From Candidatus Kaistia colombiensis (GTDB taxonomy: Bacteria; Pseudomonadota; Alphaproteobacteria; Rhizobiales; Kaistiaceae), in NCBI GenBank assembly GCA_029203105.1, contig CP119318.1, forward strand, positions 3,734,501-3,798,500: a stretch of DNA of 64,000 bases, in the 5' to 3' direction. Shown in pieces: positions 45,660 to 54,565 of this stretch (positions are counted from its first letter, which is position 1; each line of letters opens with the position of its first letter). A program made the position numbers and the translations under genes. The notes under the pieces are model-generated. The model did no database searches. It was given only the letters and a program-made list of their open reading frames with translations, and was not told the origin of the DNA.

Positions 45660-47192
45660 CTACAGCGGGATGTTGTCGTGCTTCTTCCACGGGTTCTCCA
45701 GCGACTTGTTGCGCAGGAGGCGGAGGCCGCGGGCGATGCGGCGGCGGGTCGAATGCGGCATGATCACCTCGTCGATATAGCCGCGCTCGGCCGCGACGAA
45801 GGGCGAGAGGAAGCGATCCTCATATTCCTTGGTGCGCGCGGCCAGCCCCTCGGCATCGCCGGTCTCGGCCCGGAAGATGATCTCGACCGCGCCCTTGGCG
45901 CCCATGACCGCGATCTGCGCCGAGGGCCACGCATAGTTCAGGTCGCCGCGCAGATGCTTCGACGCCATGACGTCATAAGCGCCGCCATAGGCTTTTCGCG
46001 TGATGACGGTGATTTTCGGCACCGTCGCCTCGCCATAGGCGAAGAGCAGCTTGGCGCCGTGCTTGATCAGCCCGCCATATTCCTGCGCGGTGCCGGGCAG
46101 GAAGCCCGGCACGTCGACGAAGGTCACGATCGGAATCGAGAAGGCATCGCAGAAGCGCACGAAGCGGGCCGCCTTGCGCGACGCGTCGCTGTCGAGCACG
46201 CCAGCGAGCACCATCGGCTGGTTGGCGACGAAGCCGACCGTGCGGCCCTCGATGCGGCCGAAGCCGGTGACGATGTTCCTGGCGAAGGCAGCCTGGATCT
46301 CGAAGAAATCGCCCTCGTCGACCGTTTTGAGGATCAGTTCCTTGATGTCATAGGGCTTGTTGGCATTGTCCGGCACGAGCGTGTCGAGCGACATCTCGAT
46401 GCGCTCGGCCGTATCGAAACTCTCGATTTCGGGGATATCGCCAAGATTGTTGAGCGGCAGCAGGTCGATCAGGCGACGCATCTCCAGCAGCGTCTCGACG
46501 TCGTTGTCATAGGCGCCATCGGCGATCGACGAGCGGGTCGTGTGGACGCTGGCGCCGCCCAGCTCCTCGGATGTCACCGTCTCGTTGGTGACGGTCTTCA
46601 CGACATCCGGCCCGGTGACGAACATATAGCTCGAATCGCGGACCATGAAGATGAAGTCGGTCATGGCCGGCGAATAGACGTCGCCGCCGGCACAGGGGCC
46701 CATGATCACCGAGATCTGCGGGATCACGCCGGAGGCCAGCACATTGCGCTGGAATACCTCGCCATAGCCGCCCAGCGCCGCGACGCCTTCCTGGATGCGG
46801 GCGCCGCCGGCGTCGAACAGGCCGATGATCGGCGCGCGGTTCTTCAGCGCCATGTCCTGGATCTTCATGATCTTGGCAGCATGCGCTTCCGAGAGCGAGC
46901 CGCCGAAGACGGTGAAGTCCTTGGCGAAGACGAAGACGGTGCGGCCGTTGATCGTGCCCCAGCCGGTGACGACGCCGTCGCCGGGGATCTTCGTCTTCTC
47001 CATGCCGAAATCGGTGCCCCGATGTTCGACATACATGTCGAACTCCTCGAAGGACCCTTCATCGAGCAGCACGTCGAGGCGCTCGCGTGCCGTCAGCTTG
47101 GCCTTGGCATGCTGGGCCGCGATCCGCTTCTCGCCACCGCCGAGCCGGGCTTCGGCGCGACGCTTCTCGAGTTCCGCCAGGACGTGCTTCAC
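45660..47192 (-). CDS. pccB: Propionyl-CoA carboxylase beta subunit (carboxyltransferase)
   Basis: 510 residues, typical of PccB. Two crotonase-like carboxyltransferase halves: GGGEKRIAAQHAKAKLTARERLDVLLDEGSF at the start; the middle GLFDAGGARIQEGVAALGGYGEVF and MGPCAGGDVYSPAMTDFIFMV; FVDVPGFLPGTAQEYGGLIKHGAKLL and KAYGGAYDVMASKHL in the second half. It moves the carboxyl group from biotin on PccA to propionyl-CoA. GTG start at 47192. An ATP12 family gene lies 10 bp upstream in the same direction. Confidence 0.95.
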   Translation of the reverse strand: MKHVLAELEKRRAEARLGGGEKRIAAQHAKAKLTARERLDVLLDEGSFEEFDMYVEHRGTDFGMEKTKIPGDGVVTGWGTINGRTVFVFAKDFTVFGGSLSEAHAAKIMKIQDMALKNRAPIIGLFDAGGARIQEGVAALGGYGEVFQRNVLASGVIPQISVIMGPCAGGDVYSPAMTDFIFMVRDSSYMFVTGPDVVKTVTNETVTSEELGGASVHTTRSSIADGAYDNDVETLLEMRRLIDLLPLNNLGDIPEIESFDTAERIEMSLDTLVPDNANKPYDIKELILKTVDEGDFFEIQAAFARNIVTGFGRIEGRTVGFVANQPMVLAGVLDSDASRKAARFVRFCDAFSIPIVTFVDVPGFLPGTAQEYGGLIKHGAKLLFAYGEATVPKITVITRKAYGGAYDVMASKHLRGDLNYAWPSAQIAVMGAKGAVEIIFRAETGDAEGLAARTKEYEDRFLSPFVAAERGYIDEVIMPHSTRRRIARGLRLLRNKSLENPWKKHDNIPL

Positions 47193-47201
47193 GCTTGTCT
47201 C

Positions 47202-47933
47202 CTATCCCCGTGCGGCCAGAACGAGCGCCGCGGCCTGCATTTCGCTCCAGCGCCCCTCGCGACGTGCGCTGGCTTCTTCATCCTCGCCCCAAAGACCGAT
47301 CTGATAGTCCTCGTCGACATGCGCCGCCGCCCAGGCCTCCTCGGCCGAAAGGTGGCGATGCAGCATCGCGACAGCGAGGATGGCAGAGCCCGTCAGAGTG
47401 GTGATCGTATTGAGGGCCGCAAGCCGCAGAATGTCGAGTTCGCCGAGCGCGGCATCGACCGCCTCGATCGTCTCCGGGAATTGCTCGACATGGACGATAC
47501 CCTCGGCCAGCACAAAGCGCGCCTGGAAGCGCTCCTGCATCCAGGCGATCAGCGGCGACCACGCCGCATCCTGCAGGGCGACCAGCGAGGCCGGGCCTTC
47601 GGAGCGGTAGCAGAGGAGATCGGAGCCGGCATAGCGCAGGATCTCGGCACGCGTCTCCACGGGTTCGCGGGAGACGCCGTCGAGCGCCGAATTGACCAGA
47701 CGCGTCAGCGGCATCGAGGCCGGATTGATGACGTCCTTCTGGCCGGCCCATTCGGCCGCGATCGCCGCGGCAATCGATTCGTCCGGCACGGCCAGCACGG
47801 CCTTGGCCGGCGTACGCAACGCCCGGCCATCGAGATGGACGGCATAGCCGCCCTCGACGGGCGCCGTGGCAACCTGTTCGTAGAAGCGCTTGGGCAGCTT
47901 CGGGGCGTCGAGTTTTTCAGGAGCTGTCGTCAT
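47202..47933 (-). CDS. ATP12-family F1-ATPase assembly chaperone
   Basis: 243 residues of the ATP12 family, known from mitochondria as the chaperone of the F1 alpha subunit and conserved in alphaproteobacteria. Motifs are LPKRFYEQVATAPVEGGYAVHLDGRALRTPAK, AAIAAEWAGQKDVINPASMPLTRLVNSA, RYAGSDLLCYR and AVAMLHRHLSAEEAWAAAHVDEDYQIGLWGEDEEA. It stands between pccB and the RluA-family gene. In many relatives a HAD hydrolase gene sits between the latter two; here only about 100 bp remain. Confidence 0.93.
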   Translation of the reverse strand: MTTAPEKLDAPKLPKRFYEQVATAPVEGGYAVHLDGRALRTPAKAVLAVPDESIAAAIAAEWAGQKDVINPASMPLTRLVNSALDGVSREPVETRAEILRYAGSDLLCYRSEGPASLVALQDAAWSPLIAWMQERFQARFVLAEGIVHVEQFPETIEAVDAALGELDILRLAALNTITTLTGSAILAVAMLHRHLSAEEAWAAAHVDEDYQIGLWGEDEEASARREGRWSEMQAAALVLAARG

Positions 47934-48036
47934 GTCCGTCTTCTGGTCGTGCCGGCTGCCGCCGTCGCCTCAATCCGTCTCGTCCCGACTGCCGCGCCGC
48001 CGGTTCAAGGCGAACCAGGGCGCGGCGTCGAGGCGA

Positions 48037-49041
48037 TCACTCGTCGTCTTCAGTACCGGTATCGCCGAGGTCCTTGTCGAACCCGAGCAGGTTCCAGCTC
48101 TGCACCATGTGCGGAGGCAGCGGCGCCGTGACATCGAGCGTTCCGCTTCCGGACGGATGCGGGATGATGATGCGGCGCGCGTGCAGATGCAGCTTGTTCT
48201 GGACGCCGCCGGGGAAATCCCAGTTGATGTCCGCTTCGAAATATTTCGGGTCGCCGATGATCGGATGACCGATATGGGCGGCGTGGGCGCGCAGCTGGTG
48301 CGTGCGGCCGGTAATCGGGCGCATCGTCAGCCAGGAGAGGTTCTGCCCGGCATTGTCGACAACAGAGAACAGCGTCACGGCATGGCTGGCATCGTTCTCG
48401 CCATGACGGGCGATCTTCATCTTGTCGCCTGCCGGGCCACCGTCACGCGCGAGCCAGGTCGATATACGGCCCTGCATCGGACGCGGCACGCCCTTCACCA
48501 GCGCCCAGTAGATCTTCTTGGTCGCACGGGCGCGGAAGCTCGCCGCGAGCTTCGAGGCGGCAAGGCGCGTCTTGGCGACGACCAGCACGCCCGTCGTCTC
48601 GCGATCGAGACGATGCACGAGACGCGGCTTCTGATCCTTGGTATCGCGCAAGGCCTCCAGCATGCCGTCGACATGGGTCGTCAGGCCGGAACCGCCCTGC
48701 ACGGCCAGTCCCTGCGGCTTGTTGAAGACGTAGACGAGGTCGTCCTCGTAGATGCACATCGCCATCAGCGCATCGGCGGCGCTGCCGCGGGCGCCGAGCG
48801 GGCGGGCCACGTGCGGGCTGCCGCCGGCCGCATCGACGCCCAGCGGCGGAATGCGCACGACCTGCCCTGCATTGACGCGGTCATTGGTCTTGGCGCGGCC
48901 GCCATCGACGCGCACCTGGCCCGAACGCAGCAGCTTCTGCAGATGCCCGAACGACAGGCCCGGGAAGTGATCCTTGAACCAGCGATCGAGGCGCATGCCG
49001 GCCTCGTCGGGCCCTACAGTCTTGGAGACGACGGTCGCCAT
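48037..49041 (-). CDS. RluA-family 23S rRNA pseudouridine synthase
   Basis: 334 residues. An N-terminal S4 RNA-binding domain (RLDRWFKDHFPGLSFGHLQKLLRSGQVRVDGGRAK) is followed by the synthase domain with the catalytic Asp in LVHRLDRETTGVLVVAKT, and later RPITGRTHQLRAHAAHIGHPIIGDPKYF. The arrangement fits RluC/RluD type enzymes acting on 23S rRNA; the exact uridines are not known. It follows crcB in the same direction with a 33-bp gap; the crcB-rlu-ATP12 order is common in the order. Confidence 0.92.
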   Translation of the reverse strand: MATVVSKTVGPDEAGMRLDRWFKDHFPGLSFGHLQKLLRSGQVRVDGGRAKTNDRVNAGQVVRIPPLGVDAAGGSPHVARPLGARGSAADALMAMCIYEDDLVYVFNKPQGLAVQGGSGLTTHVDGMLEALRDTKDQKPRLVHRLDRETTGVLVVAKTRLAASKLAASFRARATKKIYWALVKGVPRPMQGRISTWLARDGGPAGDKMKIARHGENDASHAVTLFSVVDNAGQNLSWLTMRPITGRTHQLRAHAAHIGHPIIGDPKYFEADINWDFPGGVQNKLHLHARRIIIPHPSGSGTLDVTAPLPPHMVQSWNLLGFDKDLGDTGTEDDE

Positions 49042-49073
49042 GAGAAAAGTCCTTCTATTGAAGGCGCCTCATA

Positions 49074-49460
49074 TCACCCAGCGAGCGTCCTGACGAGCCA
49101 AAGCCCGGCAAAGAGCGCGAGAACCGACACGATCAGCGATGCGAGCGCATAAATTGTCGCGCCGCCTGTGTCGCCCCGCTCCAGCAGGACCGCGACATCG
49201 AGCGAGAAGGTCGAGAAGGTGGTGAAGCCGCCGAGCACCCCGGTGGTCAGAAACAGCCTTGCGTGCTGCGTCCAGTTGATGCCGCCGCGAAACGCGAAAT
49301 AGCCGGCGAACAGCCCCATGACGAGCGAGCCGACGACATTGACGGTCAGCGTGCCCCAGGGAAAGTTGGTCCCGAACAGGCGCGCGGCGGTCAGATTGAC
49401 GCCATGGCGCAGCACGCCGCCGAGCCCGGCACCGACGAAGACGAGGACGGTCGGAAACAT
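49074..49460 (-). CDS. crcB: Fluoride channel CrcB (Fluc)
   Basis: 128 residues with four transmembrane helices. Fluc signatures: VGAGLGGVLRHGVNL, NFPWGTLTVNVVGSLVMGLFAGYF with the pore Asn, and TTGVLGGFTTFSTFS with the Phe-box and Na+-site region. It exports fluoride as a dual-topology dimer. AGGAGA stands before the ATG at 49460. The 5' leader holds a fluoride riboswitch (49576-49638), which directly supports the functional assignment. Confidence 0.96.
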   Translation of the reverse strand: MFPTVLVFVGAGLGGVLRHGVNLTAARLFGTNFPWGTLTVNVVGSLVMGLFAGYFAFRGGINWTQHARLFLTTGVLGGFTTFSTFSLDVAVLLERGDTGGATIYALASLIVSVLALFAGLWLVRTLAG

Positions 49461-49541
49461 GGATTCTCCTTCGGGCCGAGCGCCGCCCGATCTCGCGAAG
49501 TCCAGTCTGACCACGCCGCGACAGGATGCTGGACGAGTTCC

Positions 49542-49578
49542 TGCCATGGCTCGAACACGGGGTTCGAATGCCATTGCA
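49542..49578 (-). promoter_or_regulatory. Candidate expression-platform hairpin of the crcB riboswitch
   Basis: TGCAATGGCATTCGAAC can pair, with small mismatches, with GTTCGAGCCATGGCA, closing a CCCGT loop (minus strand). The 5' arm overlaps the last bases of the aptamer (CCTGC). Formation of the aptamer pseudoknot and of this hairpin should therefore exclude one another. About 80 nt remain to the crcB start; no T-run follows, so the mechanism may not be simple termination. Confidence 0.45.
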
Positions 49579-49638
49579 GGGGTCATCAGCCAAGCTTGGC
49601 GGTTCAGGTCCGATGGACCTTGGGAGACTCCATTCCCA
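49576..49638 (-). ncRNA. Fluoride riboswitch (crcB motif)
   Basis: Minus-strand leader of crcB. Stem P1 is GGGA/TCCC enclosing ATGGAGTC; an optional hairpin AGGTCC-ATC-GGACCT follows; then AACCGCC, a short stem GCCAAGCTTGGC, and the conserved CTGATGACCCCTGC. These elements and their order match the fluoride riboswitch consensus. One base of the pseudoknot (GGAGTC with GACCCC) is an A-C mismatch. A possible -10 box lies 10 bp upstream. The riboswitch should turn on crcB when fluoride binds. Confidence 0.88.
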
Positions 49639-49647
49639 GTCAACAGA

Positions 49648-49674
49648 ATTATGCCGGCCACTGCCGGATAGCAA
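49648..49674 (-). promoter_or_regulatory. Candidate crcB promoter
   Basis: On the minus strand TTGCTA and CATAAT are 15 bp apart; the start of transcription would fall near 49641, just before the riboswitch. The match to the -10 consensus is good (5 of 6), the spacing slightly short. Confidence 0.4.
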
Positions 49675-49683
49675 TGCGGGAGA

Positions 49684-49720
49684 AAGCCGTTCCGGCCATC
49701 ACAGGGACGGCCGGAGCGGC
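49684..49720 (-). terminator. Hairpin terminator after the small basic protein gene
   Basis: Arms GCCGTTCCGGCC and GGCCGGAGCGGC pair over 12 positions with one weak pair, and are followed on the minus strand by CTTTCT. It lies 9 nt past the stop of the upstream small gene and would separate it from crcB. Confidence 0.6.
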
Positions 49721-49728
49721 TTAGATGA

Positions 49729-49869
49729 TCAACCCTTCTTGCCCTTGCCGGGCGCGCCCAAAGTCGCCTTGCTGACCTGGGTGGTGAAGGTGGTCGCCGG
49801 CGCGGCGGCTTCCTTCACCTTCTTGGGCTTCTTCGCCTCCTTGTTGCTGCGCATCTGACCCTTGGCCAT
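49729..49869 (-). CDS. Small Lys-rich basic protein, unknown
   Basis: 46 residues, starting MAKGQMRSNKEAKKPKKVKEA and ending in ATLGAPGKGKKG. More than a quarter of residues are Lys or Arg. GGAGG stands 6 nt before the ATG at 49869; a second ATG two codons upstream abuts the GGAGG and is a poorer start. To my knowledge short proteins beginning MAKGQMRS are frequent in Hyphomicrobiales genomes, without known function; nucleic-acid binding is a guess from charge. A hairpin terminator follows its stop. Confidence 0.75.
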   Translation of the reverse strand: MAKGQMRSNKEAKKPKKVKEAAAPATTFTTQVSKATLGAPGKGKKG

Positions 49870-49943
49870 GGCCATCCTCCTCAAGAGATCACGCCAGATC
49901 CTCGGCGCCCGGCAGAAGCCGTCCTCGTTGGAGAGCCCGCCGG

Positions 49944-51011
49944 TCAGGCGGGCTCGGGCGCGAGCGGCAAGGTAACCGCCTGCCAGCGCTTCATCGCCTT
50001 GAAGGGAACGAGTTGCTGGCGGCCTTCATCCCATAATACCAGCGGAACGGTGCGCAGGCTCTCCCCAATCGTCATGCGACCGACCTGCATAAGCTCCGGA
50101 TGCTGCTTCAGCACTTCGGGCAGGCGATAATAGGGGATGCGGCTGCAAAGGTGGTGCACGTGATGCACGCCAATATTGGCCGACATCCAGCGCAGCACGC
50201 CGGGCAGGTCGTAATAGGAACTGCCATGCAACGCCGCTTCCTGGTGCGTCCACTCCGGCGGCCGCGCCCAGAACGTCTCCTCGAACTGGTGCTGGACATA
50301 GAACAGCCAGACACCGATCGAGGCCGCGATGACGGCGATCGGCAGGTGGACCATCAGGAACGGGCCGACGCCGACCAGCCACATCAGGAGGCCGGCGAGC
50401 ACAGCGATGCCGAGATTGGTTCCCATGGTGCTGAGCCAGGGCTGCGAGCCGCCGCGCATCATGCCGATCGGCAGTCGATGCTGCAGCAGGAACAGATAGG
50501 CGGGACCGATGACGAACAGCACGACCGGGCTGCGATAGATCCGGTAGCCGAGCCGGCCCCAGAAATTGCGGGACCGATACTCCTCGACCGTCAGTGTCGT
50601 GATGTCGCCAATGCCGCGCTGCTCCAGATTGCCATGGCTGGCGTGATGGATCGCATGCGAGCGGCGCCAATAGTCATGCGGGGTGAGCGTAAGGACGCCG
50701 AGAACCCGGCCGACCCAGTCATTGACGTCGCGACGGCGGAAAAACGCGCCGTGACTGCAATCATGCTGGATCATGAACAGCCGCACCAGGAACCCGGCGG
50801 CCGGAATTGCCAGCGCCAGCGACAGCCACCAGAAGCCCTGCTGCACCAGAAACCACATGGCGGCCCAGAGCGCGAACAGCGGCACGGCGGTGATCAGGAT
50901 TTCGATCACGCTGCGCGTTTCGTTCGGTTCGCGAAACCGGCCAAGGATCTTCGGCCACGCTCGCGCTTCCGAGGCGCGGTCGGACAAATGCACTTCGTTT
51001 TTATGGGTCAT
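49944..51011 (-). CDS. Membrane fatty acid desaturase family protein
   Basis: 355 residues with about four to six transmembrane helices and the three histidine boxes of acyl-lipid desaturases: HDCSH (FMIQHDCSHGAFFRR), HAIHH (RRSHAIHHASHGN) and HHVHH (NIGVHHVHHLCSRIPYY). These bind the di-iron centre. The overall form resembles DesA-type omega or delta-12 desaturases, but position specificity cannot be read from the sequence. ATG at 51011 gives a normal N-terminus. It is a single gene; the D-lactate dehydrogenase gene starts a separate block upstream. Confidence 0.92.
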   Translation of the reverse strand: MTHKNEVHLSDRASEARAWPKILGRFREPNETRSVIEILITAVPLFALWAAMWFLVQQGFWWLSLALAIPAAGFLVRLFMIQHDCSHGAFFRRRDVNDWVGRVLGVLTLTPHDYWRRSHAIHHASHGNLEQRGIGDITTLTVEEYRSRNFWGRLGYRIYRSPVVLFVIGPAYLFLLQHRLPIGMMRGGSQPWLSTMGTNLGIAVLAGLLMWLVGVGPFLMVHLPIAVIAASIGVWLFYVQHQFEETFWARPPEWTHQEAALHGSSYYDLPGVLRWMSANIGVHHVHHLCSRIPYYRLPEVLKQHPELMQVGRMTIGESLRTVPLVLWDEGRQQLVPFKAMKRWQAVTLPLAPEPA

Positions 51012-51068
51012 GGGCGGCGAGCCTACACGAAAGCAGCCGCCACCCTGCATTCAAATCGCGCGCCTTGA

Positions 51069-52094
51069 TCAGGACGACGCGCGAGGGGCGCTCACAGCCT
51101 CCGCCATGACAACGTTTTCAAGCACATGACCGTCTTCCGCTGCGGCAATATTCCGCAGCGTCGTTTCACTGATCGCCGCGAGCGCTTCGGCCGTCAGGAA
51201 TGCCTGATGGCCAGTCACCAGCACATTCGGAAAGGTCAGCAGACGCTGGAAAACGTCATCCTGGATGATCTCGTTGGATAGATCCTCGAAGAACAGGTCC
51301 GCCTCCTGCTCGTAGACATCAAGCGCCACGCCGCCGACCTTGCCGCTCTTCAGCCCGTCGACCAGCGCCTCGGCGTTGATTAGCGCGCCGCGGCTGGTGT
51401 TGACCAGGATGAAGCCGGGTTTGGCGCGAGCAATGGTCGTCGCGTTGACGAGGTGATGCGTCGTCGGCGTCAACGGACAGTGCAGGCTGACGATGTCGGC
51501 CGCCGCCAAGAGTTCGTCGAGCGGACCATATTCGACGCCGATCTCGACCAGTGCCGGATCCTGCCACTGGTCGAAGGCCAGCACGCGGCAGCCAAAGCCG
51601 AGCCGGAGGCAGCGCGCAACGAGGCCGCCGATCCGCCCGGTCCCGACGATGCCGATTGTCTTGCCGTAGAGGTCGTTGCCGATCAGTCCGTCGAGCGCGA
51701 AATTGTTGTCGCGCACCCGCGCCCAGGCGCGGGGGATGCGACGGTCGAGCGCCAGCAGCAGCGCGACCGTGAACTCCGCCACCGCATGCGGCGAATAGGC
51801 GGGAACGCGCACGACTTCGATGCCGAGCTCGGCCGCCGCATGCAGGTCGACATTGTTGAAGCCGGCGCAACGCAGCGCCACCAGACGCGTTCCGCTCGCG
51901 GCGAGCTGGGTCAGTAGCGGCCGGTCGAGTTTGTCGTTGACGAAGACGCAGACGGCCGGAAATCCATCCGCCAGCGGGGCGGTCGACAGATCGAGCCGCG
52001 GCTCGAAGAAGACGAGATCATGCCCGAAGGCGGCGTTTGCCTCGGTGAGGTATTGCCGGTCATACGGCTTGGTGCTGAAGACCGCGACGCGCAT
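51069..52094 (-). CDS. D-2-hydroxyacid dehydrogenase (fermentative D-lactate dehydrogenase type)
   Basis: 341 residues. N-terminal MRVAVFSTKPYDRQYL and CAGFNNVDL are typical of D-LDH (LdhA). The NAD site is GKTIGIVGTGRIGGLVAR; the catalytic residues are Arg in VNTSRGALINAEAL, Glu in DVYEQEADLFFEDLS and His in VTGHQAFLTAEAL. It reduces pyruvate to D-lactate or a similar 2-ketoacid. The AAA ATPase gene ends 3 bp upstream, so both may be one transcript although their functions do not obviously connect. Confidence 0.93.
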   Translation of the reverse strand: MRVAVFSTKPYDRQYLTEANAAFGHDLVFFEPRLDLSTAPLADGFPAVCVFVNDKLDRPLLTQLAASGTRLVALRCAGFNNVDLHAAAELGIEVVRVPAYSPHAVAEFTVALLLALDRRIPRAWARVRDNNFALDGLIGNDLYGKTIGIVGTGRIGGLVARCLRLGFGCRVLAFDQWQDPALVEIGVEYGPLDELLAAADIVSLHCPLTPTTHHLVNATTIARAKPGFILVNTSRGALINAEALVDGLKSGKVGGVALDVYEQEADLFFEDLSNEIIQDDVFQRLLTFPNVLVTGHQAFLTAEALAAISETTLRNIAAAEDGHVLENVVMAEAVSAPRASS

Positions 52095-52097
52095 CGG

Positions 52098-53216
52098 TCA
52101 CTCCTGATCGGCAAATTCGCCGAAGAGCTTGAGCCCTTCGATCCATGTCGCGCCATCTTCCTTGACGACAACACGCGGCGCAACGCCCGCTTCGCGCTCC
52201 AGCGCGTCGGCCAACGCCTGCGAGTGGGTCACGACCCAGACCTGCGTCCGCTCCGCCGCGCGCGCGATCAGCCGCGCCAGCGGCAGGGTCAGGTCCGGAT
52301 GCAGGCTGGTCTCCGGCTCGTTGAGCGCGATGAAGCCGGGGAGCCTGTAGCCGGAAAGTGCCGCTATGAGGCAAATGAAATGCAGCGTGCCGTCCGAAAG
52401 CTCGTGCGCGCCAAGCGGGCGCGGCAGGTCGGGAAATTTCAACCCGAGCGAGACCGTACCCTTGCCGAACTCGACGACGAGCGTCGCGCAGGGAAAGGCG
52501 TCGTCGATCGCCGCCTCGATATCGGGCGCTTCGCCGCGGATTTCGATCACGCTCGCCAGCGCCGCGGCCAGATCATAGCCATCCGAGGATAGCGTCGGCG
52601 TGGTGATCGCCAGCGCCGGCTGGCGGATGGGCGAGGACTTGTCGGTACGGAAATCGTGATAGAAGCGCCAGTCGAGCAGAGCCCGCCGCACAAGATCGAG
52701 CTCGGTGAAGCGGCCCTGGTCGCGAAAGCCCGACAGCGCCGTCTCGGATGGAATCATCGCCTCTTCATAGGACTGGCGGCGGCCGTTCTCGTCGCGCAGC
52801 CAGGCGCTTGGCCCCTGCCGCTTCATCAGTGTCACCGACTTGCCGCGCGCGCGATGCACCAGTTCCTCGGCCTTCACCATCGGCTCGGTCGCGGTCAGCG
52901 CCGCCTGGTCGATCGGCGCCGGCAGCCCGATCTCGATCGAATAGAAAAAGTCGCCGAACTCGGCGCCAAGCTTGAGCCGCACCGGCCCCTTGGCGCGCGG
53001 TCCCGCCCAGAGGACGGAATCAAGCCCGCCCTCCTCCGCGATCTCGCGCGTGATCGTGCCGCGCGCCGCTGCGGCCAGCAATTCGAGCGAGCGATACAGA
53101 TTGGTCTTGCCGACGCCGTTCTTGCCGACGAGCACGGTCAAGGGCTCGACCGGCACCTGGATGCGCCGGATCGAGCGATAGAGCTCGGCCGAGACGGATG
53201 TCAGGCGTAGTGGCAA
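52098..53216 (-). CDS. AAA family ATPase (RecF/AAA15-like)
   Basis: About 372 residues with an SMC/RecF-type ATPase head: SVSAELYRSIRRIQVPVEPLTVLVGKNGVGKTNLYRSLEL has the Walker A (GKNGVGKT); ELSDGTLHFICLIAAL is the ABC signature region; LPGFIALNEPETSLHP is Walker B; WVVTHSQALADAL is the switch His region. No nuclease domain is attached and no partner nuclease is adjacent, so an OLD-type defence role is not supported. The TTG at 53216 is a plausible start; the frame is open to an ATG at 53321 that would overlap the formaldehyde dehydrogenase gene. Confidence 0.8.
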   Translation of the reverse strand: MPLRLTSVSAELYRSIRRIQVPVEPLTVLVGKNGVGKTNLYRSLELLAAAARGTITREIAEEGGLDSVLWAGPRAKGPVRLKLGAEFGDFFYSIEIGLPAPIDQAALTATEPMVKAEELVHRARGKSVTLMKRQGPSAWLRDENGRRQSYEEAMIPSETALSGFRDQGRFTELDLVRRALLDWRFYHDFRTDKSSPIRQPALAITTPTLSSDGYDLAAALASVIEIRGEAPDIEAAIDDAFPCATLVVEFGKGTVSLGLKFPDLPRPLGAHELSDGTLHFICLIAALSGYRLPGFIALNEPETSLHPDLTLPLARLIARAAERTQVWVVTHSQALADALEREAGVAPRVVVKEDGATWIEGLKLFGEFADQE

Positions 53217-53283
53217 GGAAGGCCCCGTTGCTTGCGTTCCTGAGGCGGGCAGCCGAGACCGGCGGCCCGCCTCCTTCAGGCGA

Positions 53284-54396
<1,113 letters not shown>

Positions 54397-54565
54397 CTAA
54401 TGGCTCCTCGATAAGTCTTCGGGCAATGGGGCGACGGCGACGACGGCCATCTTGTCCCTTGGAATAGACCACCGGCGCGGCGGGGTCGATCCTTGCCAAT
54501 CGGGATAGTGACGGCATCCCCGGCGTGTGGAAAGGTCACGCTGCCAAACAGAAGGGTGCCCATTC

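Noticed and set aside
45678..48131. An 817-codon open frame on the plus strand
   Set aside because: It is antisense to pccB and the ATP12-family gene, which are certain. Long antisense frames are expected at this GC content; it has no domain and a composition rich in Arg and Asp/His.
52098..53216. AAA ATPase as part of an OLD/Gabija-like defence system
   Set aside because: No TOPRIM or other nuclease domain is attached or adjacent; neighbours are lactate and formaldehyde dehydrogenases.
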